The notes: generated by a model from the sequence alone, not told the origin. Numbered from the stretch's first letter, positions 47,881-59,258 are shown. The stretch: DNA of 64,000 nucleotides from Tetrapyrgos nigripes (GCA_013368315.1 JAACJM010000089.1:248001-312000), one strand, 5' to 3'. Numbers and translations are program-made.

Positions 47881-48133
47881 AGTCTAACATCGGGTCGCAC
47901 TGGTAATGCAGGTCTATAGCGGGAATCTATCAGTCAAGAATGACAACGGGCAAATCTCGGAGCCATGGATGAGTCTAACAATGGGCCGCGCTGGTAATGC
48001 AGATTCATAGCGGGAATCTATCCTCGGGGCCATGGATGAGTTTAATAGTGCGCAGCACTGGTAATGCAGGTCTATAGCGGGAATCTATCAGTCAAGAATG
48101 AGAACGGGAAAATCTAAGTAGGGGCCATGGATG
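47881..48133. repeat. Three imperfect tandem units of 65-95 bp
   Basis: The block CACTGGTAATGCAGGTC then ATAGCGGGAATCTATC, ending GCCATGGATGAG, occurs three times (starting near 47897, 47978 and 48056). The middle unit lacks the TCAGTCAAGAATGA segment. Non-coding. Confidence 0.75.
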
Positions 48134-48635
48134 AGCCGTGAGCGATCATGATCGTACCAGACAGTACTATCAAAGCGGCGTAAGTGATTTGCAAAGAGTC
48201 CAACAGCGATCTCCATCCGACTCGTTAGAAAAAGTACTACAAGGGAAATCAGTATCTCCGAGTGGGTATACTAGTATTGACAGAGTCTCAGCGCAACTGA
48301 CAGTGAGAGCATGTAGCGGGAGCCTATTATATGGAGTGGATGCAGAGTATGGATCCGCCGATGCCATGAGATACTATGTTGAGTCGCGCAAGTTGGAACC
48401 TTGGTTGGATAGGCAGGCCTGAATAGATAGATAGATAGATACACGCCAAGTGGCCCCTTTAGGACCCGGCGGGGTGGCGTAGCATGATCACAGTATCCGT
48501 GATAGTGTGTTACAAGGGCGAGGCAGTCCCCCCATGCGCAGCCACTTGCAGAGACTTCCCGGGCCGAATCACGCACTTACACAGAAGGCAGCAGGGCACT
48601 TGTTTTATCAAGGCAAGCATGTTCATAGTATTAGG
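48134..48635. other. No recognisable gene
   Basis: A short ORF (48138-48422, plus) has no recognisable domain. A small ATAG microsatellite is at 48423-48440. Confidence 0.35.
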
Positions 48636-48639
48636 TCTC

Positions 48640-49546
48640 CAGTGGTGACAATGTTGCAATAAACATCTTAGTCTTTGCCCAGTGAACCAAGATCTCATAC
48701 ACATATTTAGCACACAGCCCAATGATATCCCAATCAAACAGGATCCTCCTAAACCATTACAAAGCTGAATGATCTGTTAAGTTTGGAGGAATATCCCAGC
48801 CTTTTGCAGCTTTTATTGCATCCCGCAACTGGTTGCATATGAACCCAGTATGTATATCTGCAAGACATTGAGGGCAGCGTGTTCAGGAGTCTCCACTGAC
48901 ACTTTGCAGAATCAAAACAGTCTTTGCTCTCTTGGGAGATTATATTTCATCCAGCCCAGCTGAGCCACTGCGAATACATGCCTGCCAAACAAGAGAGCTG
49001 TGGTAGCTCTGCGGTAGTCAGGATTCTCTACTAGAAAAAGGTAGTGACAAAGCATTCGAGTCTTCCGAGTGAAAGTACCATCCTTTTGTGGTTCTAGTCG
49101 ATTTCAAAGGAGATATGTCTGGGACATTCTCTGGATATCCAAGGTTAGGTGCTCATCTGCAACTCTTGATACTTGTTTACGCAACTGAACAATATCCTCC
49201 ACTTGCATAGCTCAAAGATTACTTGGGAGCTGCAATTGTGGAGAAAGGTTGTTCAGAGCTATGCGCAAGTCCTGAAGCCAGCAGGGCTGGCTTGAGTAGA
49301 CCATGTCTATATTTGCTTGCAGAGCCATATGTGCAAATCTGTCTTGAGGGAGCTCTAAGAGATACTTTAGATACGCCTGTATTCAATTGGCAGCACACCT
49401 ACCTCTGTGAACAAAGGTGCTAGTATTGAGTTGGAGCCAATACAAAGAAGCCACCGCAAAAATGACCTTTGAACTTTTTGAAGCTTGTACAGAGCTCCTT
49501 GGTCCACGTCAGGCATAATTTCGCACCCATGTATTAGATGGCAGTT
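48640..49546 (-). mobile_element. 5'-truncated LINE fragment (Tad-like)
   Basis: From 49546 on the minus strand the translation gives LIHGCEIMPDV, LYKLQKVQRSFLRWLL and LFTEVGVLPIEYRR, parallel to LIFGCEVILDV and LQKLQKVQHGFL of the larger LINE. Later it gives TTALLFGRHVFAVAQLGWMK, then VETPEHAAL and FDWDIIGLCAKYV, parallel to its C-terminus. Stops and frame changes are frequent. It begins abruptly at the border of the dispersed repeat (TTACGAGGCTGAATGA at 49549), so either the LINE was 5'-truncated there or the repeat inserted. Confidence 0.75.
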
Positions 49547-49548
49547 AC

Positions 49549-49566
49549 GAGGCTGAATGAAATGAG
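49549..49566 (+). repeat. Dispersed repeat, copy C (left part, interrupted)
   Basis: TACGAGGCTGAATGAAATGAG ends at the CACTA border; the same repeat resumes at 56405 with GAGGCTGAGTTCTTTACAC. Together they match copy B across the junction, which proves the empty site. Confidence 0.75.
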
Positions 49567-50157
49567 CACTGTGCGCCTAGGAAGGGGTGACCGTCACCCA
49601 AGCAAATAAACCAATCGCTGGTTGAGAATTACCACAAGAAAGGTTGAGTCTCAACTGGTTAATGGGTGATCGCAAGATAAACCAATAAATTATTTTCACC
49701 CAATACGGTGTTGACATTCACCCCGTATATTTCCGCAAAATAATCCATGTCACCCCTGCACTGTCCAAGGGGTGAGCAAAGGGTAACCATTTTTCACCTG
49801 GTATTGGTGGGTAATGCTCACCCATCCAATACGCTCAGGACATGCCGGTCTGCATTGTTATTGCGAATAAATGAATCATATTGAGGAATAGAGATATACA
49901 GTTTAGTATAGAATAGCAGTGCTGGGGGAGGTAATGTAGGAATAGCGGTGGATAGAGGTAGAGGAATTATTGATGTCGGATTCAGCATCTGCGATGAAAA
50001 AAGCTTTGAGATTACTTCGAGACCTGAGGAAAGTATTTATAAGTAGAGCAACACAATGTGAATGACAACGCACCAAGCATAGGAATGACGAACTAAGGGA
50101 ATGAAAACATCACTCAGGACTGACGAAAGAAAAGCACAGGGCATATACCCACCTCAA

Positions 50158-51408
50158 TCACTCATTGGTTTTGGCTGCACCCTCATCGTCTTCACCCTGG
50201 GCACCTTCTTTATCGACGTCATTTCCATCACCTTCAGACTCTTCCCCAGGCTTGTCCATGTCAACGTCACCATCCTCGGCATCATTGGTTTCCATATCGG
50301 TGTCTTCAACAACGAGAGCCTTCTTCTTGGAAACAAACTTGCCAGTCTCCTTGCGTTTCTTGTGCTTGCAGGCATTGTTGATATGGACCTTCATGTAGTC
50401 CCAAATAGGCCATAAGCCCTCGAAACATTCCTTACAGAAGTAGGTATCTTTGTTGGAGACCTTGAGAAAGAAGGCTAGTCAATGACTACAGCAACAGTGA
50501 GAACAAAGCACATACCTTCTTCTTGACAAGGTAAAGCTTGTCAGAGTCTTGCTGTTGAAAAGTCTTGCTGTAGTCAACTGCAACTTGCTTGCATGCGGAA
50601 CAGACGAGTTCCTGAAGTAAAAGAGTCAAGTCAACGATGACATCATTCATGTGATAGATGATACACGTACTCTGAATTGAGCGTAGTGGTTGTCGTCATC
50701 TTCCAAACCACATGTGCTCTGCAAGTTGAAGCCAGTATGGCCATTACCAGGCTCACCACTTGGCCTGTAGATCCTCACGATCTGATGGAATCTGGTTACA
50801 GACTGCAGTGGGTTTCCTGTCAGCGGCATTGGCTTCTCCTTATCATTGCTGACAGTCGCTTTGGTCTTGTGTTTAGCAACTGGGGCTGGAGCCGCACAAT
50901 TGGCTGGATTAATTGGAGCAGGATTGGCCTTGGCAGTAGCGGGTTTTGTAGCAGGGACTTGGGCTTCCGTTCCTTCGGTGTTAGGAGTTGGAAGAGAGAC
51001 TTGGATGCATCCATCAGTGTTCGCTTCGGCAGGTGCAATGGTAGCAGCATGAGCCTGTTTCTGAGCCTTCCTAGCCCTGAGATCCTGGAGGCGTGCTTGC
51101 TATAGGTGAGTATTGAGTTTACCTGTTACTTGTATATGGAACTCACCTTCTGCCTTCTCCAGCTCATTGTCGTCGTCATCTGACAGGCCAGTAGTACCTA
51201 GTATCTTTGTTTTAGCCGCATCCACACAATACAGGATTACCAATTTACCTTTATGCATCGGCATACCCATAACAGTGTTACCAGTATCACCCAGAAATCT
51301 GTTCGTGATTTCGCCAAGTATATTGGCAGGCTTGTCTGTGGAAGCACCTGCGTTGACTGTGTTATCGAAGGATGAGCATAATGGAGATAGAGTAACATTG
51401 CTGGGCAC
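50158..51408 (-). CDS. CACTA accessory zinc-finger protein
   Basis: From the right: ANILGEITNRFLGDTGNTVM, a segment LSDDDDNELEKAEGEF, then after an intron near 51100-51140 a basic QARLQDLRARKAQKQ, a Pro/Ala-rich linker, VTRFHQIVRIYRPSG, and FNLQSTCGLEDDDNHYAQF. The next exon (50611-50515) has CSACKQVAVDYSKTF. The last exon (50462-50158) has YFCKECFEGLWPIWDYMKVH then ACKHKKRK, and a very acidic tail. The CxxC, CxxC and HxxxxxCxH spacing suggests a zinc-binding domain. The last exons look intact. The start is unclear: 51408 is a GTG, so an upstream exon is likely. By position it could be the TnpA-like subterminal-repeat binder. Confidence 0.6.
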
Positions 51409-51537
51409 ATCTCATCTATCCCAACTCCAAGTCCAGCCTGTCCTGCTCTAGGTCAATTTATTTCATTTGCTCACTCTTTACTCACGGCCTCCCAAGGAAG
51501 AAAACCCCGAATCTGTGTCCAGACTGTGACTGACATT

Positions 51538-54500
51538 ATGACTCAGCAAACCAAGCAGAAGCAAAGGAAACAACGTAGCACCAAGCAGTGGAGATGCCAA
51601 TGCTGTGGGGTCTCGATGAGTGAAAGGAATGTGTTAAACCACAAGCATGCTGCTTTCATTGCCGAAAAAGGTGCCAAGGCAGCTCAGCAAGCAGCAGACG
51701 CAATGGAAGCTGCATTACTAGAGGCTGATTGCGAGGATAATGATGTTTTGGATGAGGATGAGGATATAGCCATTGGTGTTATTGTGGTGAGTGGATAGCT
51801 GTATGTATTCATGTTCGGTCATCTTATAGCTACACTTAGGTCCCTGGAGAGAACATACCTCAAAATGTGACAATCCCACCAGCTGAAGACCAACTGATAG
51901 AGTCTGGGAATGATGCTGATGTCTTTATGGATGACTCCATTCCCTTTGAAGACAATTGCAATATCGACATACCCGACGATAGCAAAACAGATGAAGATGA
52001 TCGGGAACATGACCGTCTTTTGGATGAGGAACATGAGGTAGACTGGGAGAAGGAAGAAGCTGAATATAGCGAAGCAGGAGGTGCTTCCAGTGACGAGTTT
52101 CATGGCATTGAGGAGGAGATGAACCAGGGTCTCACTGCCGATGAGTTGGCCATGGAGGAATTACTCGCTGAGTTGGAGGAATACCAAGATGGTGAGTAAC
52201 CAATAAATTTCCAGGGACATTTGTCAGTGCTAACCTCCTGCTCGACAGTTCTCTCAGATGAAGAACTCACTTCTCTTCATACTTTTGCCTTTAAACTCAA
52301 GTCAAACATCACCAATGCCGGTTTCGACATGCTACCTTTCATATTTCCCCGAGAACCAGTCAAGACATGGAAAGCAACACAGTGTGAAGTCAGCGAACTC
52401 TCCAGACTACACCCCCAACTATACGACATGTGCGTCAATTCCTGCCTTGCATACACTGGCACTTGTCAATTCTGTGGAGAGCAGCGGCTGCGCCCAGATA
52501 GCAAACCTCGCAAACTCTTTGTCTATATTCCTCTTATACCCTGTCTTATCGGCTACTATCAAAGTCCATCCATGATCAAGAAGTTGAAGTACTGCAGTGA
52601 CTTCCAGTCTGACAGTGATCTCATCAACGATGTTTTCGATAGCATCCTTTACAAGCAACTACTCACCAAACCTGTCATCGTTAATGGTGAAACCCTCGAC
52701 CACAAACACTTCTCAGACCAACGTGATATTGCCCTAGGATTTGGTACTGATGGGTTTGCACTGTGGATAAGATGGAAGGAGACTTGTTGGCCACTCATCA
52801 TTTTCAATTACAACCTCGCACCTGAAATCTGTTTCCATCAAGAGTACACTCTCTGCCTCGGTGTCATCCCTGGTCCCAAGAAACCTAAGGATTTTGATTC
52901 TTTTGGTTGGCCATTCAAAGAGGAGTTGGACAAACTCACAAAGGGTGTTACAGCATGGGATGCAGAGACGAGGGCCATGTTCAAGCTCTTTGCATATTTG
53001 CTGTACCTGTTTGGGGACATGCCCACCATGTCAATGGTCATGCATATGAAGGGCCATAACAGGTATTGTCCATGTCGTATGTGCAACATATCCGGTGTCA
53101 TGCCACCAGGCGCCCGCACATACTATCTACCTCTAGACCGGAGCATGCACCCAGACGTCGCAGCAGATCCTACCGCCATCAAATCCTATCATCCTCTTCA
53201 ATTGCCCTATCGAACACCTGCCGAATTTCAGGAGCAAGCCACTCAAGTCGAGTTTGCTCCATCTTCACACCTGTCACTCTCGCCAATATGGTATCAAAGG
53301 CATCTCGATTTTTGGCCAACTCTCTTCCATCACTTTTCCAAACTCTTTTCCCCACGACTTCATGCATCTTGTCTTTGAAAACAATCTCGAAAACCTCGTC
53401 AAGCATTGGACTGGGCAGTTCAAAGGGTTAGATGATGGTATTGGAGGCTATCAGTTCACAGAGGGAGTCTGGACAGCCATAGGAGCTGCAACAGCAGCTT
53501 CAGGTGATCTAATTCCTTCTTGCTTTGGCCAGAGACCACCAGATGTGTCTGACGATAGAAAGGCACTAACAGCTGAAAGCTGGTCTTTTTGGCTGCAATA
53601 TATTGGTCCTGTCGTTCTCAGGGATCAACTTCCTGATGCCGTCTTCTTTCATTTTCTCCAGTTCGCAAACTCATTCAACTCTGTTTACAGTTCGAGTATA
53701 CAACAGAAGATATCCAAAAGATTCGGCTAGGCTTTGCTAACTGGGTGTATAAGTATGAAGAGTAAGTAATCATTGTTTTATCTCTCTCTCGAAATGCTCA
53801 CTAATGGGTACTATTTCTAGGCTTTATATTCAAAACAATCCTAGCAGACTATCAGCTGCCCCAGTTACTTTACATGGACTTCTTCATATTCCTGACCACA
53901 TCGAGCAAACTGGCCCTACCTGGGCAAGCTGGGCATTTCTGATTGAGCGTTTCTGTGGCTTCCTATCACCCAAGTTCAAAAGCCACTGGTATCCCTGGGC
54001 TAATATCAGCAATTTCATTCTAACTGATGCTCATCTTTCTCATGTCACTGTGACATGCCGATTGGAGAACAAGTTGAGGCTGAAAATGGTCAAAAATGGT
54101 GATATTAAGGGACAATTCACTCATCCTTCTTGTGCGTCACTTTTCTTAATTTCTTTGTTTTTGCTAATCACAATAATCCCTCAGACAGCACCTGTATACT
54201 TCATCCTCTGAGAAAACCCTCTGGCACAGTCACCCCCTTGCTCCATGAGAAGATCATCATTCATTTCACAACCAGATTCGCCCCCTCTCCAACACCGAGT
54301 GCTGTGAAAAGATGCTGTGCTGAAGTAAAAAAATCTTATGATCATTCAAGGGTAACTAGATGAGCTGCAGTGTATCAACTTTGACAGTGGTGACACTATT
54401 CGTGCAGCATCTATTCTTCCCTATGCAGAAGACCGAAGGGATGCGACATTTGTCCGTGTAAGTCAGCGCTCTTTTCTGCATGACTATCTGTAATCTGACT

Positions 54501-54871
54501 GTTTAATTTATAAGTTTGATGCCCTGGTAGACCAAAATGCCAGAGTCCGGAACATTGACATTGAAGAATAAAGAGAGGTCTTTTTTGGCTGACTTCAACA
54601 CATCTTTGTTGTCAACTTTCCAGTGGCTCCGGTGTTGGGACTCCAAGAGCCCAGGACATTCATACTGGCTGCTATTGAACGATGTGATGTCATCTTCAAG
54701 GACCAAATGGGTTTTTCTTATTACACAAAACTGAAACCATTGGAAGTCCTTGACATAACAACAGTTCAGTGTCTTGTGGACTGAGTGATTGCTGGCCCTA
54801 CGCAGTGGGTTATCATCGACAGAAGTGGGATGCTAGAGCGATCTTATTATGCCCCTCCAGACACTCCTTAA
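51538..54871 (+). pseudogene. Tnp2-type CACTA transposase, inactivated
   Basis: ATG 51538 starts an N-terminal zinc-finger segment, CQCCGVSMSERNVLNHKH; introns at 51787-51839 and 52192-52248 are clean. An acidic region follows, then the transposase: FGTDGFALWIRW (about 52745), WPLIIFNYNLAPE (about 52790), LGVIPGPKKPKDFDSFGWPF (about 52860), GDMPTMSMVMHMKGHNRYCP (about 53020), CPCRMCN (about 53070). The match to YGIKGISIFGQL and FPHDFMHLVFEN (about 53290-53370) is in another frame. Another frame change occurs near 53660 (RKLIQLCLQFEY). TLHGLLHIPDHIEQTGPTWA follows after an intron. The tail WVIIDRSGML ends at 54871 and contains three in-frame stops near 54568, 54587 and 54780. It cannot make full-length protein. 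Confidence 0.85.
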
Positions 54872-55129
54872 TCCTTTTTTCTTTTCTGTTTTTGTTAGCA
54901 TCCATCAAGCATCCATGATGCGTTATATGTATAGATTATGATATTTTCTTAATGTATACATTCCTAATATTATCTCATACCCTTCCATGAGATCCTAAAT
55001 CTTTTCACTCCCTTTCTTATAGTACGTACATGTGCACGACATTGATGTAACACGTAAGGTCACGTAAAGGTCAGTGCATGAGTCACGTGCGATTGACCTT
55101 GCTTTCAACAAACTGCAACGGCTTTCTGC

Positions 55130-55939
55130 ATGTCTTTTGCCATCAAACGTTCTCACTCTTATGAAGTGCGTTCTCCCCCAAAGAAGGCTAAGTCAAACTG
55201 TGAACCGTTGAAGGAGTCTAGGTATGTGGCTGTCTACAATAAAGATGTGTTATAATTTTGACATGAGAATGACAGATTGACAAACCTCCAATCAATTGAT
55301 CATGACAAGGCAACCCTTGATCGCATAGTTCCTTCATCTGCCACTCCGTCTCTGCTCTCTTTGCCTGCTGAGAAGAAGGGCAAGAATGTCATGGGAGAGC
55401 AGGAGGATGCAGCATATGTATCCACTTGGTTTTATTCTCCATACTAGCATTTATGAATCCAATGCCAGCCTAGCAGACCAAGACCCAGACGTAACCTTGC
55501 TAGATCTGGAAACAAAATCTGCAGATACCATGGACATGGACCTGAAGGACTCGTTGGACTCGGATTTGTTTGATTTGAGGTATAAGCCAGCTACTTGTGC
55601 GTCTTTTTTATTTCTTTTCTGAAAGGACAAGCTGCTTAAGTACTAGTACTCTACTTGACTGCTGCAGACAGGGGTTGGCTCTGGAGAGCCAGCCTTACAA
55701 GCTCATTCCACCCCCAAGGCCTCACACGTTTGGAGCAGCTAGAACAGAGGATCAGAGAGTTCTAGAAGCTACTCAATGATTTGATCCAGAATGGTGCCGA
55801 AACTCAAATCAAGCTCAGCAACACCCTATCAGAACGAGAGGCGGCACTCAAGGAACGAGACTTGGCACTCACAAGAGTGGCTTTCCTTAAATCTCAGCTT
55901 AATGCCGTGCATGCTCTCAGCGCTATAGACAAGAATTAG
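55130..55939 (+). pseudogene. CACTA third ORF: basic/coiled-coil protein with a nonsense codon
   Basis: ATG 55130 gives MSFAIKRSHSYEVRSPPKKA, with an NLS-like PPKKAK. An intron lies at about 55223-55275, followed by LTNLQSIDHDKATLDRIV. An acidic exon (55460-55580) and an intron ending near 55668 lead to a coiled coil: LEQLEQRIREF, then TAG at about 55762, then KLLNDLIQNGAETQIKLSN and EREAALKERDLALTRVAFLK, ending at TAG 55937-55939. The heptad pattern continues across the TAG, which suggests a nonsense mutation in one coding frame, unless splicing removes it. Third ORFs of unknown function are common in fungal CACTA elements. Confidence 0.5.
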
Positions 55940-56404
55940 CCATATGCATATAATGTACTCAGTAAATCTGTTTTGGCCTCTGTAACAATTTTTTGATTCT
56001 GTCTTCTGGGAGGTCTCTGGCCAATGTCCCAGCTACCTACTGCCAGGCTCTATTTAACACCATTCTGCTTTGCTGCTTCGCAATACGTCGACATTGACAC
56101 GTGCATTAATTATGACATCAGTGGCATTGGCCGTGGTATATCAACCTACCTGAGTTGACAGTTTTCAACACCTAAGTCAGCCTCGCAGTGACCCACCTAC
56201 CGGGTGAAGGGGTTGAGGGGTGATTTTGGGATGGGGGGTGAGTAGTAGGGTGATTTTCACCTTCACCAATGGTTGAAACTTTGGAAGGGTGAAGCTGAGG
56301 GTGACAGCAGGGTGAGATTAAACCAGTGTTAAACCAGTTATTGGGTGATGGGTGACAGAAACCCGAAGAAAGGGTGAGTATCATCCTTTGTTGGTTCCAC
56401 AGTG

Positions 56405-56520
56405 GAGGCTGAGTTCTTTACACTCCATTTCTGTGTGTGGCAGTGCATATTCATCCCGTCTCCTCCTGTGCTGTTGTTTCCGGTTTCCTCTGAGTCCTTG
56501 CCCATATCCACAGCCCCTGC
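56405..56520 (+). repeat. Dispersed repeat, copy C (right part)
   Basis: Resumes with GAGGCTGAGTTCTTTACAC and CCATTTCTGTGTGTGGC after the CACTA insertion; left part at 49549-49566. Confidence 0.7.
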
Positions 56521-57179
56521 ATTTCTTAAACATGACCAAACAACGACATTGTCTCAATATCTTTGCGACCGGTAACAGAAGTTTCCAATTTGATCTTTCA
56601 TTTCGTTGTCTTTTTTCTTCGTCTTGTTCTTTTTTATTGCTTTCCTTTGTCTTTTCCTCAGTGTCTCACTTTAAGGCCTTAAATTAGAGCTGATTAGCAG
56701 CGCCCTTTTTTTATCTCCGAAACGTAACCGAAAAGCGAGTTGATTTCTGTGGTGCTTACTAAGTGCTTACTAAGACAAATTACCGGATTTTTGGTATGCC
56801 TCTATGCTTCATGAACCCCTCATACTTAAGTCTCAAAACTTCCAACATATCCCCTAGATATGTTCAGAATGCATTGCAAGCACTAACAATGAGATGAAAG
56901 GGGTGTGGGCCAGTGCTGAGGCGTGGCAAGTACAAGGCCACAGGATTTACCATAGACTAGTCATTAATTTTGTTCTCATGTACAAATATATAGATACTAC
57001 AGCTTTTTTATTTCCAAGGAGAGAAGCAGAGAGGAGAGGCTGGTGACAATGAGAAGCTTACATGTCGATTTAGTCGGAGGTGGGCAGGAATGCAGTATAG
57101 TGCAGCGTCGACCTGACCGAGAAAGACAGGGAGAATGATTATTGTAACGATGGTGATTTAGACGAATTAGCGAGGGTTG
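56521..57179. other. No recognisable gene
   Basis: T-rich sequence continues the dispersed repeat to the left. 56893-56965 (GAAAGGGGTGTGGGCCA, GTGGCAAGTACAAGGCC) is a copy of the repeat also seen at about 35975 and, inverted, 45975. Confidence 0.4.
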
Positions 57180-57334
57180 CCGCAAAAACATGCAATACCA
57201 GTATGTAGCGGTCAGGGGGCAAGGGAAAAACCGGAGAGAAAGTACCGGGAAAAAACGGGAACAATTTGTATAGCCACAAGCGGAAAATGGGTGTAAAGAA
57301 CTCAGCCTCATTCTTCGGCCTCGTAATACACCTT
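57180..57334 (-). repeat. Dispersed repeat, copy D (minus)
   Basis: From 57334 leftward: GAGGCCGAAGAATGAGGCTG, AGTTCTTTACACCCATTTTC, GCTTGTGGCTATACAAATTG, then TTCCCG/TTTTTCCC-rich sequence. This is the longest and best-preserved copy and may continue to about 57000. Confidence 0.6.
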
Positions 57335-58571
57335 AATGATAGATCCATAGGCTGTTGCGTGCGGACATTTAAATAGATGTGGGCAAGACACGTCTCAAAT
57401 ATTTCCCAGCACGTGAATATCCGTTTTTGGAAGTCTCTGACTTCTGAGCGCATTCTGCCCTCCATCCACAGTCCTCCCACTTTTTCTATCTGCACCGGAA
57501 TCATCGAAAATATTGGCCCAGCCAGCGTCCGTTTCCATCCCGGATGTTTCTCATGGACCAATCAAAATATTGATTTATTTCGAATACTTACTGAATTGTC
57601 TACCTACAGGACACCCCCCTCCCTCCGCTCTCTCAACGTCTCGACCGTCTTCTCACTTACCCACCGCGTACTCACTTGACTCCAGTCCATAGACCAAGTC
57701 TACATCGACGTGTCGTTTGATGTCACGCTGTAACGGGACCCAGGTACTGGTGTGCCAAGTCGACATTGGCGCAGGAGAATTAGACCATGTCCTTGAGGGC
57801 AACGGTAACTTCCTTGAGTATTGATCATCCTTAGTTTGAATGTACCGTTGAAGGGATGCGACAGCGGTAGTAACGAAAAGAAAGAAAAAGAAAAAGTTTT
57901 CCTTCCATATCTGGTATATCTGCCTTTGATTAGGAATGCTGATAAGATGTCCTGTCCGGAGATCAAATGTCGTGTCCGGAGCTACACCAAAATGCCGGAA
58001 ACATACCAGCGCCATGCATTCCCGACGCTGACGGCATCTTTTCCCAATAGAGGAAGTCCCGCCCACAAATTCCGCCGCCTTCTCTCCTGCCGCAGATTGT
58101 GGTGTTGGGCAATTGCGGTAAGCCGAGCGCAATGTTTGTACATGTTGACCAAAACCTTCCACTACTGTAAATCCGAGGGCTGTTGCGCTCCCGAATTGTT
58201 TAGACCACCTACTACTCACACCTCAAAAGTGCGCGTTGTAATCCAATGTATACTACTTAATCTTCATTTTGATCAGAGGAATTTTTTTAATTGTAAGAAA
58301 ATCTGGACTTATGTGGATTATGACTGTTTTTACACGCGGTTTAGTACTTAAAGCTTCAAATCCGAACAATTCCTCTGGAGCAAATGAAGATAACAACAAA
58401 AAAAGTATGTCTGCGCAAAAAAATTGGTCAATAGTTTGCTTGAAACAGGAGGTCAAATCCAAAAAGTGATTTCGAGGCCGAAACGCGCCAAACGCGTTAT
58501 GTAAGCAGCAATTATCCTTGTACGCGTCGCTCCTGTCGCGCTCTTTTCGCGTCTCCACCCCCTCTCCTGTC
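57335..58571. other. Weak ORFs only
   Basis: A minus-strand frame (57653-58219) contains TVVEGFGQHVQTLRSAYRNC and FRHFGVAPDTTFDLRTGHLI, which look coding-like but match no family I know; a poly-Phe segment suggests an intron inside. A plus-strand frame at 57377-57679 is equally unsupported. Confidence 0.25.
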
Positions 58572-58832
58572 ATGGTACGCGGTGGAAAACCTTTTTTGAC
58601 TCCCAATCAAGACGATCAGCTAGCAAAGGCGCGTAAAAATTGATGGTCGGCCTCAGAAAAGGAAAACTATGACGAAATGACCCCCACCAAAGCAACGAAA
58701 AAACAACTCCTCAAGACAAACCTTCACCTCAAAAAAGCGAACACACAGTTGCAGGAGGACAGGGAGAGGTTGCAGAGAAGGCTAAACGAGATGAAGCAGC
58801 TGCTTGAGAAAGCTGAAAATGGATGGGGATGA
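58572..58832 (+). pseudogene. Small coiled-coil ORF with in-frame TGA
   Basis: ATG 58572 starts MVRGGKPFLTPNQDDQLAKA. A TGA at 58641-58643 interrupts it, then the same frame continues WSASEKENYDEMTPTKATKK and a strong coiled coil (KKANTQLQEDRERLQRRLNE) to TGA at 58830. The second part alone starts at ATG 58677 (51 residues). The composition on both sides of the TGA is alike. It could be a decayed gene or a short functional ORF from 58677. No family recognised. Confidence 0.4.
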
Positions 58833-59250
58833 ATAGAGTGGGAGTAAAATTATGGAATTGGGCATTTTAAATCCAAATTTACATAGTACCTAGTACATAC
58901 AAGTCTTGGTAGATAATTGAAACACAATACGAGGCGAATATTACAAGACGTCGAGTGGAAAGAGGCGAGACGACAATTTCGACGTGGGGTGCCAGGAGTA
59001 TGCTCGCGTGGCGCTTAGTCAGCGTCATAGAAACTGATCCGCGAGTGCCCAGCACCACAGATTGGGTCTTGTTTTAAAGCCCTTTACAAAAGTCTAATCA
59101 TCGCCGTGAGTACGCACTCTATTTCTCTTTTTCCTTTTCACTCAACGCCCAGTGCGTAGGACCTCAGTGCTGTCCATTAATTGCCTCCGTGGCCTCAAAG
59201 GTTGACGCCTCAGGGCTACACACCATTATGCCTCCGTGGTTTCCTTACGC
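58833..59250. other. No gene seen
   Basis: Intergenic DNA between the coiled-coil ORF and the first hAT MITE; no domain or repeat recognised. Confidence 0.4.
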
Positions 59251-59258
59251 GTCTCCGG

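Larger units (their letters stand above)
49567..56404 (+). mobile_element. 6.84-kb CACTA (En/Spm-like) transposon
   Basis: Both ends start CACTGTG on the inward strand and the flanking GAG (49564-49566 and 56405-56407) is a 3-bp target duplication, as CACTA elements make. Subterminal regions (49586-49830 and 56195-56380) are dense in GGGTGA/TCACCC motifs in both directions. Inside are a minus-strand zinc-finger gene, a plus-strand Tnp2-type transposase and a plus-strand coiled-coil ORF. The transposase is broken, so this copy is non-autonomous. Confidence 0.9.

Noticed and set aside
49567..56404. hAT or PIF element because of CACTG ends
   Set aside because: A 3-bp duplication and a Tnp2-type transposase identify CACTA.
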